A program made the position numbers and the translations under genes. Source: Patellaria atrata CBS 101060 (lineage: Eukaryota; Ascomycota; Dothideomycetes; Patellariales; Patellariaceae). From it: a stretch of 64,000 bases of DNA. The notes under the pieces were generated by a model. It saw only the letters and a list, made by a program, of their open reading frames with translations. It did no database searches and had not been told where the DNA came from. Shown here one piece after another: positions 1 to 10,602 of this stretch. Numbering within the stretch: position 1 is the first letter of the stretch; each line of letters starts with the position of its first letter. Where the stretch lies: assembly GCA_010093705.1 (NCBI GenBank), contig MU006092.1:688623-752622 (forward strand), written 5' to 3'.

Positions 1-1256
1 GGGCGTACAGTATTCTTGCTTTTCTGTCGAACGGAGGAGTTAGTATCACAGTGTACAGATACAGTACTTATACTTTTGGAGGAAGCATGAGTATGCTAAA
101 TCCTTTCTTCACCGATAGGTAAAGCTTACAACACCGGCTTGTGCCTTCATATTCTTTTCCCGGGCCTTGTCACGCTGATTACCTCTGGCCATCTCGATTA
201 CAGGAAGTCGAAAGTCTCTGTTGAAGGTTTTCTATGTTTTCTAGCGTCACGGTTTGACTTTAAGGCTGAGATGTGATTTAGGCTTTGAGCGCAAAAGGTG
301 TCAAGATCTGTGAGACTTTTCGGAGAAGAATGGAATCGGTTCGGCTGAAAAATAGGACGGCCTTTATGTGGCCAATTGAGAGAGGCGCGCGTACCGTTCT
401 ACTATTTAAAAGCCAAGCGCTGGCGACGACCTCCGATCACATTAACATCAACATTCCTTTGAGTATCACGAGGTTTTTCTGCAGACGCGTTCATACAGTA
501 ACAGATATTAATAGCATTTGTACCTAGATACACGTGCCTTGCCGCCTGGTGTGCCGTTTGGAAAAGCTATCAGAGCTCCGCGGCTCAACCTGTCGTTCTG
601 ATTTCTGAAACGCTGTTAACGCCCCCTGTTTACTCTCAGTTCGAAACATTCACGACCAATACATTCAAGACAGCTCAAGATCCATCAAACAATTTGCAAA
701 ATAACGCGCCGGAAGATCCAGGTCTTGGATCTATCAACCTCCAGAACGCTCGAAATAAGACGTTCACTTGGTATAAGCCAATCAAATCAAGTTCAACGGC
801 TTCTCCGCGTTTCAGTCGTGAATATCGCCTTACTCCAAGAGCTCTCCAGTCATAGACAGATACGGTGACGTAGAAACAATAGCATGGGGTCCATGCTTCT
901 CAATAGAATGAGTCTTTCTGCAGCTATTGTTCTTCTTCTTTTCTCTCTATTGTCCTTCTTTCTTACCATTATTGTAATCTGCTATTGAGGCATTCCAAAA
1001 TCTTCCTCGGCCATAGAGCCTGAGGCCTCTTCGTATAACCTATCTACTTACAACGACTTCTCTCTTTCTTCCAAACTTCATAGCAATAGCTCTAGATCTT
1101 CATTTCTCTACGCTATCTGCAGGCAATCTTTTCAATTCAAACAGCTACCATCTAGCAGCTCCTCTATCAAGCAGTTTCTGTCAAACAGCTTCTTATCAAG
1201 CAACTTCTATCTACACATATTAGCTCTATCAGACCATCTGAATCCAGATTCCCAAG
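1..1256. other. Upstream non-coding region
   Basis: I see no defensible gene here. Short open frames (for example 285-527) show no family features and are split by stops. From about 900 to 1250 the plus strand becomes pyrimidine-rich with TCTATC/CTCTTT runs and repeated 'agctcc/agcttct' stretches, which fits the promoter and 5' leader of the membrane-protein gene that starts at 1257. Confidence 0.5.
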
Positions 1257-2246
1257 ATGCCTCTCTCTACAAAGTCTCTGGCCGGCCCAGGTTATATCAT
1301 CCTTAACATTCTACGTGCCATGAACATCATCAGCCTTCTGTCTATCATCGCCGCAAGTATTGTGATGCTCATCAAGACCTTCGTTGTCTCCAAAGTAAGT
1401 CGAACTCCAACCATACACATTTGGATCATTCTCACTAACATGATTACAGTTCTTCTTCTTCGACGGTGTTACCAATGTGATCACCGCATGTTCTAGTGCT
1501 TTTCTCATCATCTCCGAACTCTCACTCTTCCAGGGCTACTTTATCCGAAACTGGCCACTTCTTAGTCCCGATCATGGCTTCGTCACTCTCGGAGCAGCTA
1601 TGATGATGCTCGGTGTCAATATGCTCGGCAATCTCAACAAGGAATCCACCAGTCAAGAGTCTTTCGGAATGGCATTCTGGCGCCTCGTTATTGCTTCTGG
1701 CATCCTCGTCTTCATCCTTGGTTTCTTTAACATCGTTGCCGTAAGTCATCCTTCTCCAATCTCCCATCAAGCACCCTCCTAACATAACCTTTTCAGAGCT
1801 ACGTCTTCCGCAACCGCGCCCTCGGCATCACTGCCCGCAAAGTCCGCTCCCATGGCGCAATTGCCGAGCACCAACAGCAAGCTAAAACCCTCAGCGTCAA
1901 CACTTCCATTGGCTCCAACTCCGTCACCATGAAACAATCCTCCTTCTCGCCTTACACGCCCATCAAGTCGCCTCGCAAGTCGTTCCATGCTGTCCGTGGC
2001 GTATTCCGCTCTGCTCGCGAGTCCATCCTTCCACTTCATAACAGAGATTCGACTTATCCTCACACTGGTACGACCGGCAAATCCGTCAAAGCTAAGCGAG
2101 AAAGTGTTGGTCCAAGGATGCCGCTTAATATCTCGAGCCCGACGAATCCGAATCCCATGTTTGATTTTTCGAAGGTTCAGAAACCGAGTTTGGCACATCA
2201 CCCTAGTCAATGTGATACTAGTGCTGATGACCGCTGGCCGATGTGA
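1257..2246 (+). CDS. DUF7598-type fungal four-helix membrane protein
   Basis: Three exons (1257-1394, 1450-1740, 1797-2246) joined at GTAAGT..CAG introns of 55 and 56 nt give 292 residues. The N-terminal half (about residues 1-155) holds four hydrophobic segments. It carries the patterns FFFFDGVTNVIT, GYFIRNWPLLSP and MLGVNMLGNLNKESTSQ, which I recognise from the fungus-specific DUF7598 family of membrane proteins. The C-terminal half is basic, Ser/Pro-rich and probably disordered and cytosolic (KSPRKSFHAVRG). Function of the family is unknown to me. Exon phases are 0 at both junctions and the frame is clean throughout, so the model is good; the family name is from memory of conserved motifs rather than a search. 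Confidence 0.85.
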
Positions 2247-3008
2247 ATGACTAGAACTGATGGTGATGATGATTTACTATGATGAAGTTGATTTGTTGTT
2301 TGACATGACATACTTTTACTTCATCCTTTGCGTCCAATATGAGAGACTATGGTGTTGGGAATTTACTTTCTCACTCTCTTTCATGAGTTATGACTTGTCT
2401 TTCAGCCTTTTACTTTTTAATTTCTATTTTATCGGCGTTCATCCTGCACGATCTTTCGGGTGACACCTAGAGCTTTAGACTGACTTTAAAAATACCGGAT
2501 GGATATACAGAGGTTGCTGCTGAGCACATTGGAACACTGGCCTCGATCACTGTCTTTTGTTAGCGATGACTTTTTAAACCTTTTAAACCTTTTATAACAA
2601 TTTAAAATCTTTATTATGTACATGCTTGCCATATAGCTTGAGTGACAACGCCTAAAACTTAACAATCGCAGTCTTCCCTCGAAGAGGTCTTTGAGAGCCG
2701 CTGATCGTAGAATCGAACAGATGGTCTGAATCGACGCGAATAACTCACTCTGGATATAACTCGCCTTAAGACTCCCAGAGACGAGCTCTAGAAACAGCAC
2801 ATCACGCCCAGCAATGGCATCTAGAGATAGTAAATGACTTGATACTCACTGGTACGATTATCAGCTATGAGAAGCGATCTAAGGTACGACCCCTAAAGCT
2901 AATGGAATCTCCAGGCTCCCTTCAACTATGCTACATACGCAGTGCTTTTAAGCCAACGCCTAGAATGCTTTCCCTTCCATAATATACAGACATCCCAACC
3001 AAAACGCA
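2247..3008. other. Convergent intergenic region
   Basis: This is the 3' region between the DUF7598 gene (plus) and COA1 (minus). It is AT-rich with T-rich runs (2290-2450) that fit 3' UTR sequence. A direct duplication 'ttttaaacctttt' lies near 2570-2592. No gene is supported. Confidence 0.5.
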
Positions 3009-3698
3009 TTAACTAGCCGCCGCAGCGTTCATCTCCGGGTTCCCCGTCATCTCACCGAACGGATCGGGCTGCTCGGGTTGTAGAAGCTCGACTCTCCTTC
3101 CATCCTCCAACGTTAGACTCCACTCCAGTGTTTTGAACTGTTCCTATGTCAGCCAAAGTTCATCATTCCCTTCGAAATATCCCAAAACGCCCTCTCTAGC
3201 AACTCAAAACCTCAACAATAAGAGCAGAAATGGGTGACCTACATAACCCATCCTACTCTTCCTAGCACTTCTGAACCTCATCTCCCCCTTCCTCCTACTC
3301 CCCTTCACCGCAAACCTAATATCTATCTTCCCGTGCAGCTGGTCCATCGTCCCCCAGATCCAGGGAAAGGCGCTCGCGAAGTATATTTCATCCCCTAACA
3401 ACTCTCTCGCCTGTGGGTTGGTGCGGAGCGCGTAGAGAGTCGATGAGACGACCGACGAGGAGGATTTCTGGTAGTTGAAGATGGCGAGCGTCGAACTGCC
3501 TAGGATCAGAATGAATAGGGGTATGGTCTTGAGCCAGCGGCGTGAGGAAGAGATATCGGGGAGAGCGCGATCGGGTCTGCGTTCGAGGAGGGGCCCGGAT
3601 TGGGCTGTCGGGGGCGGGATGAGGGTTCGTCGCGGTGCGGAATGGCGGAGGGGTCGTATTGGGAGGAGGCAACGCGGTCGTAGCGTTCGTTGGAGCAT
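3009..3698 (-). CDS. COA1: Cytochrome c oxidase assembly factor 1 (Coa1)
   Basis: Coa1 is a mitochondrial inner-membrane factor that holds newly made Cox1 early in complex IV assembly. Exons are 3243-3698 and 3009-3143, with a 99-nt intron (GTAGGT..TAG) in phase 0, giving 196 residues. I chose Met at 3698 because it starts a classic mitochondrial presequence (MLQRTLRPRCLLPIRPLRHS: Arg-rich, no acids). A frame-open Met at 3806 would add 36 Ser/Pro-rich residues and hide the presequence. One membrane segment (LKTIPLFILILGSSTLAIF) is followed by the Coa1 domain: LRTNPQARELLGDEI, then a basic strand, then FKTLEWSLTLEDGRR, which is only joined in frame after splicing. The yeast protein is about 197 residues, which matches. 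It is head-to-head with the membrane-protein gene at 3891. Confidence 0.88.
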
Positions 3699-3890
3699 GT
3701 TGGGGAATTGGGATGTGGTGGTTGATGCCGTGGGAGCTTTAGAGTTTTGAAATGGTGAATAGGCTTGGCGTTGAGGTGGGATGGAAGAACGAGAATCCGA
3801 CGTCATGCTTATTCGTTGTTCACCAGAAGGCAGCAGCTCGTCAGCTATAAGAATATGTAGCCTTGGAATAATTCTTGAACATCTGTAAAG
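3699..3890. promoter_or_regulatory. Shared promoter, COA1 and 4-TM protein
   Basis: The two start codons face away from each other with 192 bp between them, so both promoters must lie here or overlap the 5' leaders. No TATA box or known operator is obvious. If the upstream COA1 Met (3806) is used, the gap shrinks to 84 bp, which is another reason to prefer the 3698 start. Confidence 0.45.
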
Positions 3891-4574
3891 ATGGATACTC
3901 GACTTAGAAAAGCGTTCAAGTACCCAGAGGAATCTGATGAAGGTGATGATATTGATGAAGAGGGTTCGTATAAGTTTCTCATCTGAAGTCCTAGCCCTAG
4001 AGAGCTGTCGAAGTAGTTAACAGTCATTCATAGAGCAAGAGAAGCTCATCCGGGAGCTCAAAGTCAAGGATGCCGCAAGGACAGATCTCTACAGCAAGGC
4101 TTTTGTCGCCATGACCATCCCAGTCCTGCTATACTACGCCCCTGACCTCATCCATCCTGGAAATTGGCTTAAATTCGTGCATGTTCTTATCTCTATGGAA
4201 TCAATCTTAATGAGTGCATACATTATGTACTTTTTTCCACTCCCACCACCGGTTCCTGATAAGTATAGGACCCCCTGGGACAGTATCGAAATCGATTCGG
4301 TAGGCCCGTTGGCAAAGTATTTGGTTTATCTGAATGGTATGCTTTCGATGATGGCGTTTCTGAACTCTTGGGCTGCTACGAGGAAGACTGGAGGGGATTA
4401 TATCCTTCAAGGTGTTATCCCAGGATGTAAGTTCAGTTTCACTATGGGGAACTGGAACATGCTAATCAAGTCATAATAGTCATTTTCATACTTTTCATGA
4501 TCGTGCGTATTCAACTTCGACCGGTTGATGTCGACGGTCTCGAGCGGTTGAAGTACCACTATAAAGGAGCTTAA
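3891..4574 (+). CDS. Conserved fungal membrane protein, unknown function
   Basis: Exons 3891-3963, 4034-4426 and 4480-4574 give 186 residues. The N-terminus is acidic (EESDEGDDIDEEEQ) with a short helix (EKLIRELKVKDAARTDLY), followed by about four hydrophobic segments: near residues 48-58, 68-88, 118-132, and IFILFMIVRI near the end. The first intron (70 nt) uses the weak donor GTTCGT. It is the only choice that restores the acidic run in frame (G|AG = Glu); the stronger-looking GTATAA five bases on leads to a stop. The shape recalls small ER or nuclear-membrane proteins of fungi, but I cannot name a family. Its 3' end is 54 bp from the convergent gene ending at 4628. Confidence 0.75.
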
Positions 4575-4627
4575 CTATATTACAATAATAAGGGGTTTCA
4601 AGTATCCCCGTTGCCCAAGAAACTTCC

Positions 4628-5532
4628 CTACTTGAAGAGCATCGAATGTCTGCTGTCCCAGCGTGGTGGCATTTCATTCTTATTCCTGAGATCATTGATC
4701 TCGCCCACCAGACCCTCCAAAGCGACCTCTGCATTCTCCAAGCGGGACTTCACCCCATTCTCGCCCCCAAATTCCATCTCCCTAATTTCTTTCCTCCCCA
4801 CAGCCAACATATCACGTAGGACGAGCTCGCGAAACTCAATCCACGTCGCATCGTCCTTTTGTTTCCCCTTCCCACCAACACGTGCGGACAGGATTTCTGT
4901 CGCCTCTACGGCTACACGGATGTTTTGGTACGCTAACACTAGCAGCGTACGGAGCTCCTCCACAGAAGCCCGAGCGACAATGTCCCCGAGGGACGACGCA
5001 CCGTGAGCCAACTCCAGCCCCGTCTCCCGTATGAGCTCTGACATGGTCAGAACTCTGTTCTGGAGCGCTTTGCGCTCCGCTGCACTAGCAGCTAGCGGGC
5101 GGGGGGTGGTGTTGGCCTCGGTGGGCCGTTTGAACGGAAGCTCTGTAAACAAGGTTTTAGTTTTTAATTGAATCGTTATGTACGGTTTGTACGGGGTGTT
5201 GGCTATGATAGAACATACGATTGGTACCACCATGCGGGTACGAAAACACATGGTCATGACCGGTGGGCCGGCCCGGCGCCACTGGTACAATTTTTGAACC
5301 TTTGGCGCGTCCGCTCACATTGTCTATCCAGTGCGGAATTAGTAGGGTGCTGTGGTGTTTCGCGAGGATTGACTGTACCTGTTGATGCCCCGGAGGGCGC
5401 GTCCAGAAGGACTGGGCCCGTACCAGCCGGAGCTGGCACGGCCGGGACTGCTGCTGCACGAACCGGCAGCGTATCCAGCGCGACACTATGCTCACTTGGT
5501 GCGCGGGAGACTTTGCTGGCGCAGCAACCCAT
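4628..5532 (-). CDS. Putative N-myristoylated coiled-coil protein
   Basis: Exon 2 (4628-5142) is a long clean frame encoding an alpha-helical, charged protein (SAAERKALQNRVLTMSELI; heptad-like stretches; ends SMLFK). Exon 1 (5379-5532) starts MGCCASK, a textbook N-myristoylation signal (Gly2) with Cys3/Cys4 for palmitoylation, followed by an Ala/Pro-rich linker. I join them with donor GTACAG after 5379 and acceptor TTTACAG before 5142 (phase 1, 236-nt intron), giving 222 residues. The stronger donor GTGAGC at 5318 would create an immediate TAG. I infer a membrane-tethered cytosolic protein (plasma membrane, vacuole or endosome). No family recognised. The long minus-strand pyrimidine leader (5617-5700) fits a fungal 5' UTR. 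The exon junction is the least certain part. Confidence 0.6.
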
Positions 5533-5616
5533 TTTTCCTGTACTCTTGGAGGCAGGATTCTCTTGTGGGTTGTCTGGAAGAGGCTGCGCTCCGATTGTAC
5601 GGCTTGTGGTAGTTCT

Positions 5617-5690
5617 TAAGAGGTGTGTGTGTGATTGTGTGTGTGAGAGATAGAGATTGAGAGAGTGAGAGAGAGAGAGAGTGTGATGGG
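5617..5690. repeat. Compound GT/GA microsatellite
   Basis: The plus strand reads as (TG)n followed by (GA)n with few interruptions, for example 'gtgtgtgtgattgtgtgtgt' then 'gagagagagagagtgtg'. On the minus strand this is a CT/CA tract directly upstream of the MGCC start codon, so it may be part of that gene's 5' leader or promoter. Confidence 0.8.
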
Positions 5691-5699
5691 GATGTTGTG

Positions 5700-6860
5700 G
5701 AAGAAGAGTGGAGGTGAGGTCAAAGGTAGATAAATATACAGTAAGTGCAGAGATTTTTTGCGCCTTCCGATATTGTGCCATGTCTGTTTGTTATGACATT
5801 TTATTGTTTTTTGTTTGTCCATTGTCACATTCACCTTTTCACGTGGTGAGGGCCCGGTTGGTGAGAGATTTTGTACCGGATTCGGTAACTTGCAAGATGG
5901 TGAAGAGCTAGGACTTCACGGTCTGTTCTAATATGTGCCATTTGCACTTCATATTAAGGAATATCTTACTGAAAATATATCTGAATGAAGAGTATGGGAT
6001 ACCGAGAGTCGGAATCATCATATATGTGTAGAAAGGGGAGGTCATTACGGTTTTATTCAAGTATAATTCAAGCATTAGGGTAGATCACATTTCTTCCCGT
6101 ATAACCAGGCAAGGACTTCAATTCTCACGTAGTTCTACTGTTCATATGGTTCCATCTCTTATTTCGCCCTACCTCAAGTCCCACCTTTCATTGTACTCCT
6201 TCGACAACTGATCCTCTCCCCTACTCTATCACACCGAATATCCCTAAGTGATTATACACTTCTGTGCTCATATTGAGCTATTTTTACGTATAGAGCCTTG
6301 CAAAATTTCACTTATCTTAATGACTGAAGTCAATGCTTTCTCCCGTTACGGGCATACAATAGCTTCGGGCTCCATTAATAGGACAGTTACGTTTAGGGAT
6401 ATCTTACGTCACTGGATGCTTTCTGTAAGGGTACTGGACACTTCCACGTCTGAATTATTGCAAGATCTCCCTCATTTCAATATCAAAGGTCAATCGTTAC
6501 TGTCGTTCCGAGCTTAGAATAGCTTGGAGCTCCATCAATAGGAGAGGGACAATAGTACCTGGGAGTCATGCCCTGCTGCGTTAAGCTTCATATTATCCAC
6601 TATTGACTCAACAATAGCAATGGCAATGGCATACAACCTCCAAAGGATGTTCTACTACGGTTAGTACCCCTCGCTTCTTTGAACCGAATACCTATATCAC
6701 CGCTCTCCTTTCCCCAATCTCTTGATTTCCTTTCTCTAATTATCACCATCAACACCTTCTCCCAAGTCGGTGTTTTCATACCATCTCTCTTGACACCTCC
6801 ATACCAGAAAACTCTCTCCTCAATCTTCCGCTTTTGTACGGTTCCAACCAACAACCGTAC
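5700..6860. other. Intergenic region without a recognised gene
   Basis: AT-rich DNA with no frame that resembles a protein family. Two short stretches around 6355-6385 and 6510-6540 are near-copies ('tagcttcgggctccattaat' and 'tagcttggagctccatcaat', each followed by 'aggag/aggac'), suggesting an old small duplication of about 155 bp spacing. Confidence 0.4.
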
Positions 6861-6887
6861 AAAATGCCCTCCACCCTCCCCACCGTC

Positions 6888-6975
6888 CTCCCCTCTATCG
6901 AGCCGTCCTCCCCTCCATCGAACCGTCCTCCCCTCCATCGAACCGTCCTCCCCTCCATCGAACCATCCTCCCCTT
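6888..6975. repeat. 20-bp minisatellite, about four units
   Basis: The unit 'gtcctcccctccatcgaacc' repeats in tandem about four times (first unit with 'ctatcgagcc', last with 'aaccatcc'). A unit of 20 bp is not a multiple of three, so it shifts frame each copy. This argues that the long proline-rich frames crossing it on the plus strand and the RWRGG-type frames on the minus strand are by-products. Confidence 0.85.
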
Positions 6976-7009
6976 CCACCTCAAAATCTGAACCTCTCCC
7001 CTCCATCTC

Positions 7010-7525
7010 CCGCAACCCCCACAACTCTCTAGGTCCCTGTACAGCCGGCTGTACAAGTCTCCTCTCCGCCCTCTCCCCCTCCCGGCCCCGTCGTAAAACC
7101 CCTCGCCGTCCCAACCCTCGAGCTCCTCTGGACCCTCGACTGCGTAACTGAAGCGGCGACAAAAGCCCAACACGGTCCGCCGCTCGGGTACGCACAATCC
7201 CGGCGTCACCGCGGCCGTGTTTCTTCCTCCCTCCGCCTCCGCTCTCGCTCCCGGTCCTGGGAACCCCCGCCGTACAGTCCTCTCACGACCCCAGCGTCCC
7301 CCATACAAGTCTCTAGGCCCGCCAAATTTGCCCACCTCGTATACCGGAGTACTGGCTGCAGCAGAGCGGCAACGACGAGTAGACGCCGGAGCTGCATCGC
7401 TTGTTTTGGGCCGAGACGGCGCTGAGGGGCTATGCGATGGGGTATTGTGCCCGTTCGAACGGGATGCCGGATTTGAGTGTTGGATGGAATGCGAGGAAGC
7501 CGAGGCGGAAGGTTAGGAAACAGGG
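7010..7525 (+). other. GC-rich island with a possible orphan coding exon
   Basis: This stretch is much more GC-rich than its surroundings. The best candidate exon is 7383-7525 on the plus strand, reading ELHRLFWAETALRGY..GYCARSNGMPDLSVGWNARK and ending in a basic tail before TGA. Its composition (Trp, Cys, ordered look) is more protein-like than the low-complexity frames around it. Two TAG triplets in this frame at 7314 and 7380 sit where a splice acceptor could end, so upstream exons may exist, but I cannot place a start codon. Function unknown. It may be a real short gene, a gene remnant or chance. Confidence 0.3.
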
Positions 7526-7539
7526 TTGAGTGGTTGGTG

Positions 7540-7930
7540 GTTGTGTGGTGGTTGTTTTGTTGTAGGGTGGTTTGGGTTGGATAATTTGCTAGATTTTGCT
7601 GGTATCTGCTGGATTTTGCTGGGCTTTGCTGGATTTGCCCCCCCTTTTCCCTGGTTTTTACTGGTGTCTGCTGGTATTCAATCGCGTATGCTAGTTTCTG
7701 CTGGGTTTTGCTGGTGCCTGCTGGATTTTACCCCTTTTCGCTGGTTTCTGCTAGCTTTTGCCGTTTTGGCCTCCTTTTTTGGCTGGTTTCCTGTTAGTTT
7801 CTGTTGAACTTTGCTCCTTTTTACTGCTTTCTACCCCTTTTTACTGGGCTTCGCTGGTTTTAGCTGTGTTTTCCCTCCGTTTTGCTGGTTTCTAACCCTT
7901 TTTGTTGGTTTCTGCTAGTTTCTACTTATT
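7540..7930. repeat. Degenerate TGCTGG-rich tandem repeat
   Basis: About 390 bp made almost entirely of variants of 'tttctgctgg' or 'ttttgctggg' (10-14 bp spacing, for example tgctggattttgctgggctt, tggtttctgctagcttttgc). It is strongly strand-asymmetric: almost no A, rich in T and G on the plus strand. There is no coding meaning that I can see. It lies just past the GC island and ends 110 bp before the NDC1 stop codon. Confidence 0.85.
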
Positions 7931-8045
7931 AGGAGACACAAAGCCTAGATGAACGAGATTCACATTTCGCGGCGTTGAGCGCTGCTGTTTGGCAAACTTT
8001 CCTCATCTGGCATGCAAGTGACTATTAAATTAACCCCTTGGTATA

Positions 8046-10500
8046 CTAACTCCTCTCCCTAGCCTTATCTTTCTGCTTCTCCGCTACTTCTTCTTTTCTT
8101 CCAGTACACACGACTTCCTTCGCCTCCCTAACCTCCTCAGCCTTCATCCCCAGCCCCGTCAAATACTCTGCAAAAGCCTGAACGACTTTCTCCAAATCCG
8201 CTCTCAGGGCCTCCCTAACCTCACCCACCAGCCCCTCACCCCATCCGTGCTCTACACCAAACTTGCCCCTCTCCTTTTCAGCAAAGGAATCGATCGTCTT
8301 GAGTGCCCCGACTAGCCCCTTAACGATGGTAGGAATCGACTCATGCACGCTCCCGAAGCTATCCTCCTTCAAACTGAGAACCGCGAGCCCTGATAACGCG
8401 TCTGCGGCATCCACAATCGTGGAAGCGCTAGCACCGGTATTCCTTCCCAGTAACGCGGCGGTGATGCTACGCTCGAAAGTTGCGCGAAAGGGCCATCCAA
8501 GCGGAGATTCTTTAGCCTTCTGAAGCCTCGCCTCTGTATCCTTCTTAATCTGTGGAGAGGGAATTGTAAATTGATGCTTATTTCCCAACTCACGTAACCT
8601 CTTCGCAGTCCCTTTCAGGGGTGGAGACGAGCTGTTTCCATACGCCTTCGCTAACACGCCGATACTATGACCAACGGAGCTACGGAAATCTGCTGGCGGT
8701 GCAGGTTTCGAGAAAATGGTTTCCTGGATTGCGAGGGGTTTAGAAATCTTAGGTAGGGTCTGGATGGGCGGGGCTTGTGGGTCTTCAGGGGGTTTGGGGT
8801 TGGCATCACCCTCGATGCGGGATTTAATGGTAGAGAGCTCCGATAGACAGATGGCGAGGAGTTGAGTCCAGGTGGTGCCACCGGGGCGGTTGAGTTCTTC
8901 GTAGATGGTTTTGCGGCGGGTTTCGAAGCGGGATGTTATGAGGGAGAGTTCCCAGAAGGCGAAGGACTGCGTGATCCATTAGTTATCTGGATGAGTTTGA
9001 TCTGCATTCGGGTGCGGGAGATAAGTTCTACATACCTTTGTCATCTCTGCTTTAGCCTTCAATCCAAGTAGTAGAGTTCCGTTCGGGTCCTTCGAATTGC
9101 CCGACACAGGTTTCTCCTCCAGAAGTTTAATATGCTTTACGGGTTCCCGCACCATGAACATGTTGAAAATTGTGTTGGAAAACTCCCACATAATACTCAG
9201 TAATGTTCCTTCTATAAAGAATCGGCCCATGATATCAATCCAACCGGGGAAACTCCCTGGTTTCGCGGTTCGTGGAAGCGCAGACCACACTCTGATGATT
9301 CCGAGAAATATATGAAACACCCTCTTACGGAAGATTATTATGTATAGTATCGGACTGAGAAATGCAATAATCAAAGGTTGTAGGAGAGACCGTCCGAAGA
9401 TCCCCTTAATTGTACGCACGATTTTGTCTCTTTGGAATTTGGTACGTGTTGCGGTAGCCTGATTCTTGATGTCCAGAGGAGTGGCTTTATGCAATGGAAT
9501 CATCACAGAGTCTGAATTGCGGTATATATGAAGGAGAGCTTGGACGGTACCGAGGCAGAGGAACATACATCTAAGGTAGAGAGGGCGCTCATTGAGTCGC
9601 GGGCGTTCGTATGATCTAATAGTCAGTCAGAGTGGTATAGATAGCTGTGATATATACCCATACCTTCCATGTTCAACCAAGCTTAATCGCACGTTTTCAG
9701 GAGCAGACCAGATATATACCTCACCAAAGATAAAGGCAGACGCCTGGTACGTAATGAGGGTAAGGATTACCGCAAAGCTTGTCAATCTCTGTGTAAATGT
9801 CTGAAAGGGGTATCTTGTAGTTCGAGGACCGACTGCGACATCGTTAACCTTTTTCTCCCAGAAACAGCGAACAAGCTTACCACGCAGTTCGGCGATCCTT
9901 AAGATGTGAAGGAGGAGGATTGAAATGAAAAGGAACCCTGTTCGAATACCAGCAGGTCCGAGAGGAAACCATATCCATAACCCTGAACTCAATTAGCACA
10001 CGGTCTCTGTCTTAAGACATTTATTACTGACAATGGAATTCTCCTTGCCATAAACCTATAAGATAGCATAATGCTAGGGTAGACAGTACACCCTTTAACC
10101 ATCTCTTATGCAGCTCCGGCGTCAAGAAGACCTTGTAGGGCCTTGTCACTATCGCATTTTGCGAGCTTAGAGCGGCAGGTTGCGCCATGCGGATTTCAGG
10201 CTGCTTGATGGGTTCCAATACAGAATCCGGGGGCTCAACACATGCTTGCTGTTGATAGAAAAGATTCAATTCCGAGAGATCGTAGAGATAGCTATGTTGT
10301 GGTGGCGTAGGATATAAAGGAGCGGATTGTTTGGGATTCAAAAACGAAGCCAAATATGAAGCTGTAGGAGCTAGAGCGGGATGCGCGTTGTTGACGATTC
10401 CGCGGCGGGAGTCCTCCTCCCCTTGCTCCTGATGCTGGTGGTTGCTGCGGCTCCTTTCCCACCAAGCCCGAAGGCCAGTCTTAGCCTCGTCATCTGCCAT
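8046..10500 (-). CDS. NDC1: Nucleoporin NDC1 (nuclear pore membrane anchor)
   Basis: Ndc1 is the transmembrane nucleoporin that inserts nuclear pore complexes, and in fungi also spindle pole bodies, into the nuclear envelope. Four exons: 10032-10500, 9664-9982, 9036-9615, 8046-8966; introns of 49, 48 and 69 nt, phases 1, 2, 0. Family hallmarks are VFLTPELHKRW at the start of the first membrane helix, WFPLGPAGIRTGFLF, GEVYIWSAPE, SYERPRLNERPLYLR and WIDIMGRFFIEGT. About six membrane helices fill the first part and a soluble C-terminal half follows. The full frame is 762 residues; from an internal Met at 10188 (MAQPAALSS) it is 658, closer to usual fungal length, so the first 104 polar residues may be 5' leader or a genuine extension. 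Donor GTCAGT is used for intron 1. Head-to-head with PEP12. Confidence 0.9.
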
Positions 10501-10602
10501 CTCTAATCCTACTACGTCAAACCAGGCACCTCTTTCTTTTGTATATTTCCCACCTTCTCAACTCTTTAGAACACCCCGGAATATTTGATCGTGGTCGCCA
10601 CA
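10501..10602. promoter_or_regulatory. Short divergent promoter NDC1/PEP12
   Basis: Only 102 bp separate the two start codons if the first NDC1 Met is used (414 bp if Met at 10188 is used). The segment holds 'ttttgtatatttcccacctt' with a TATA-like tract. Such a narrow gap makes the shorter NDC1 start more plausible, with the NDC1 5' leader covering part of the extension. Confidence 0.4.

Noticed and set aside
7206-7335. Arg/Gly-rich frames on the minus strand overlapping the minisatellite
   Set aside because: They are by-products of the repeat and GC-rich composition; no start context, no splice path, no family features.
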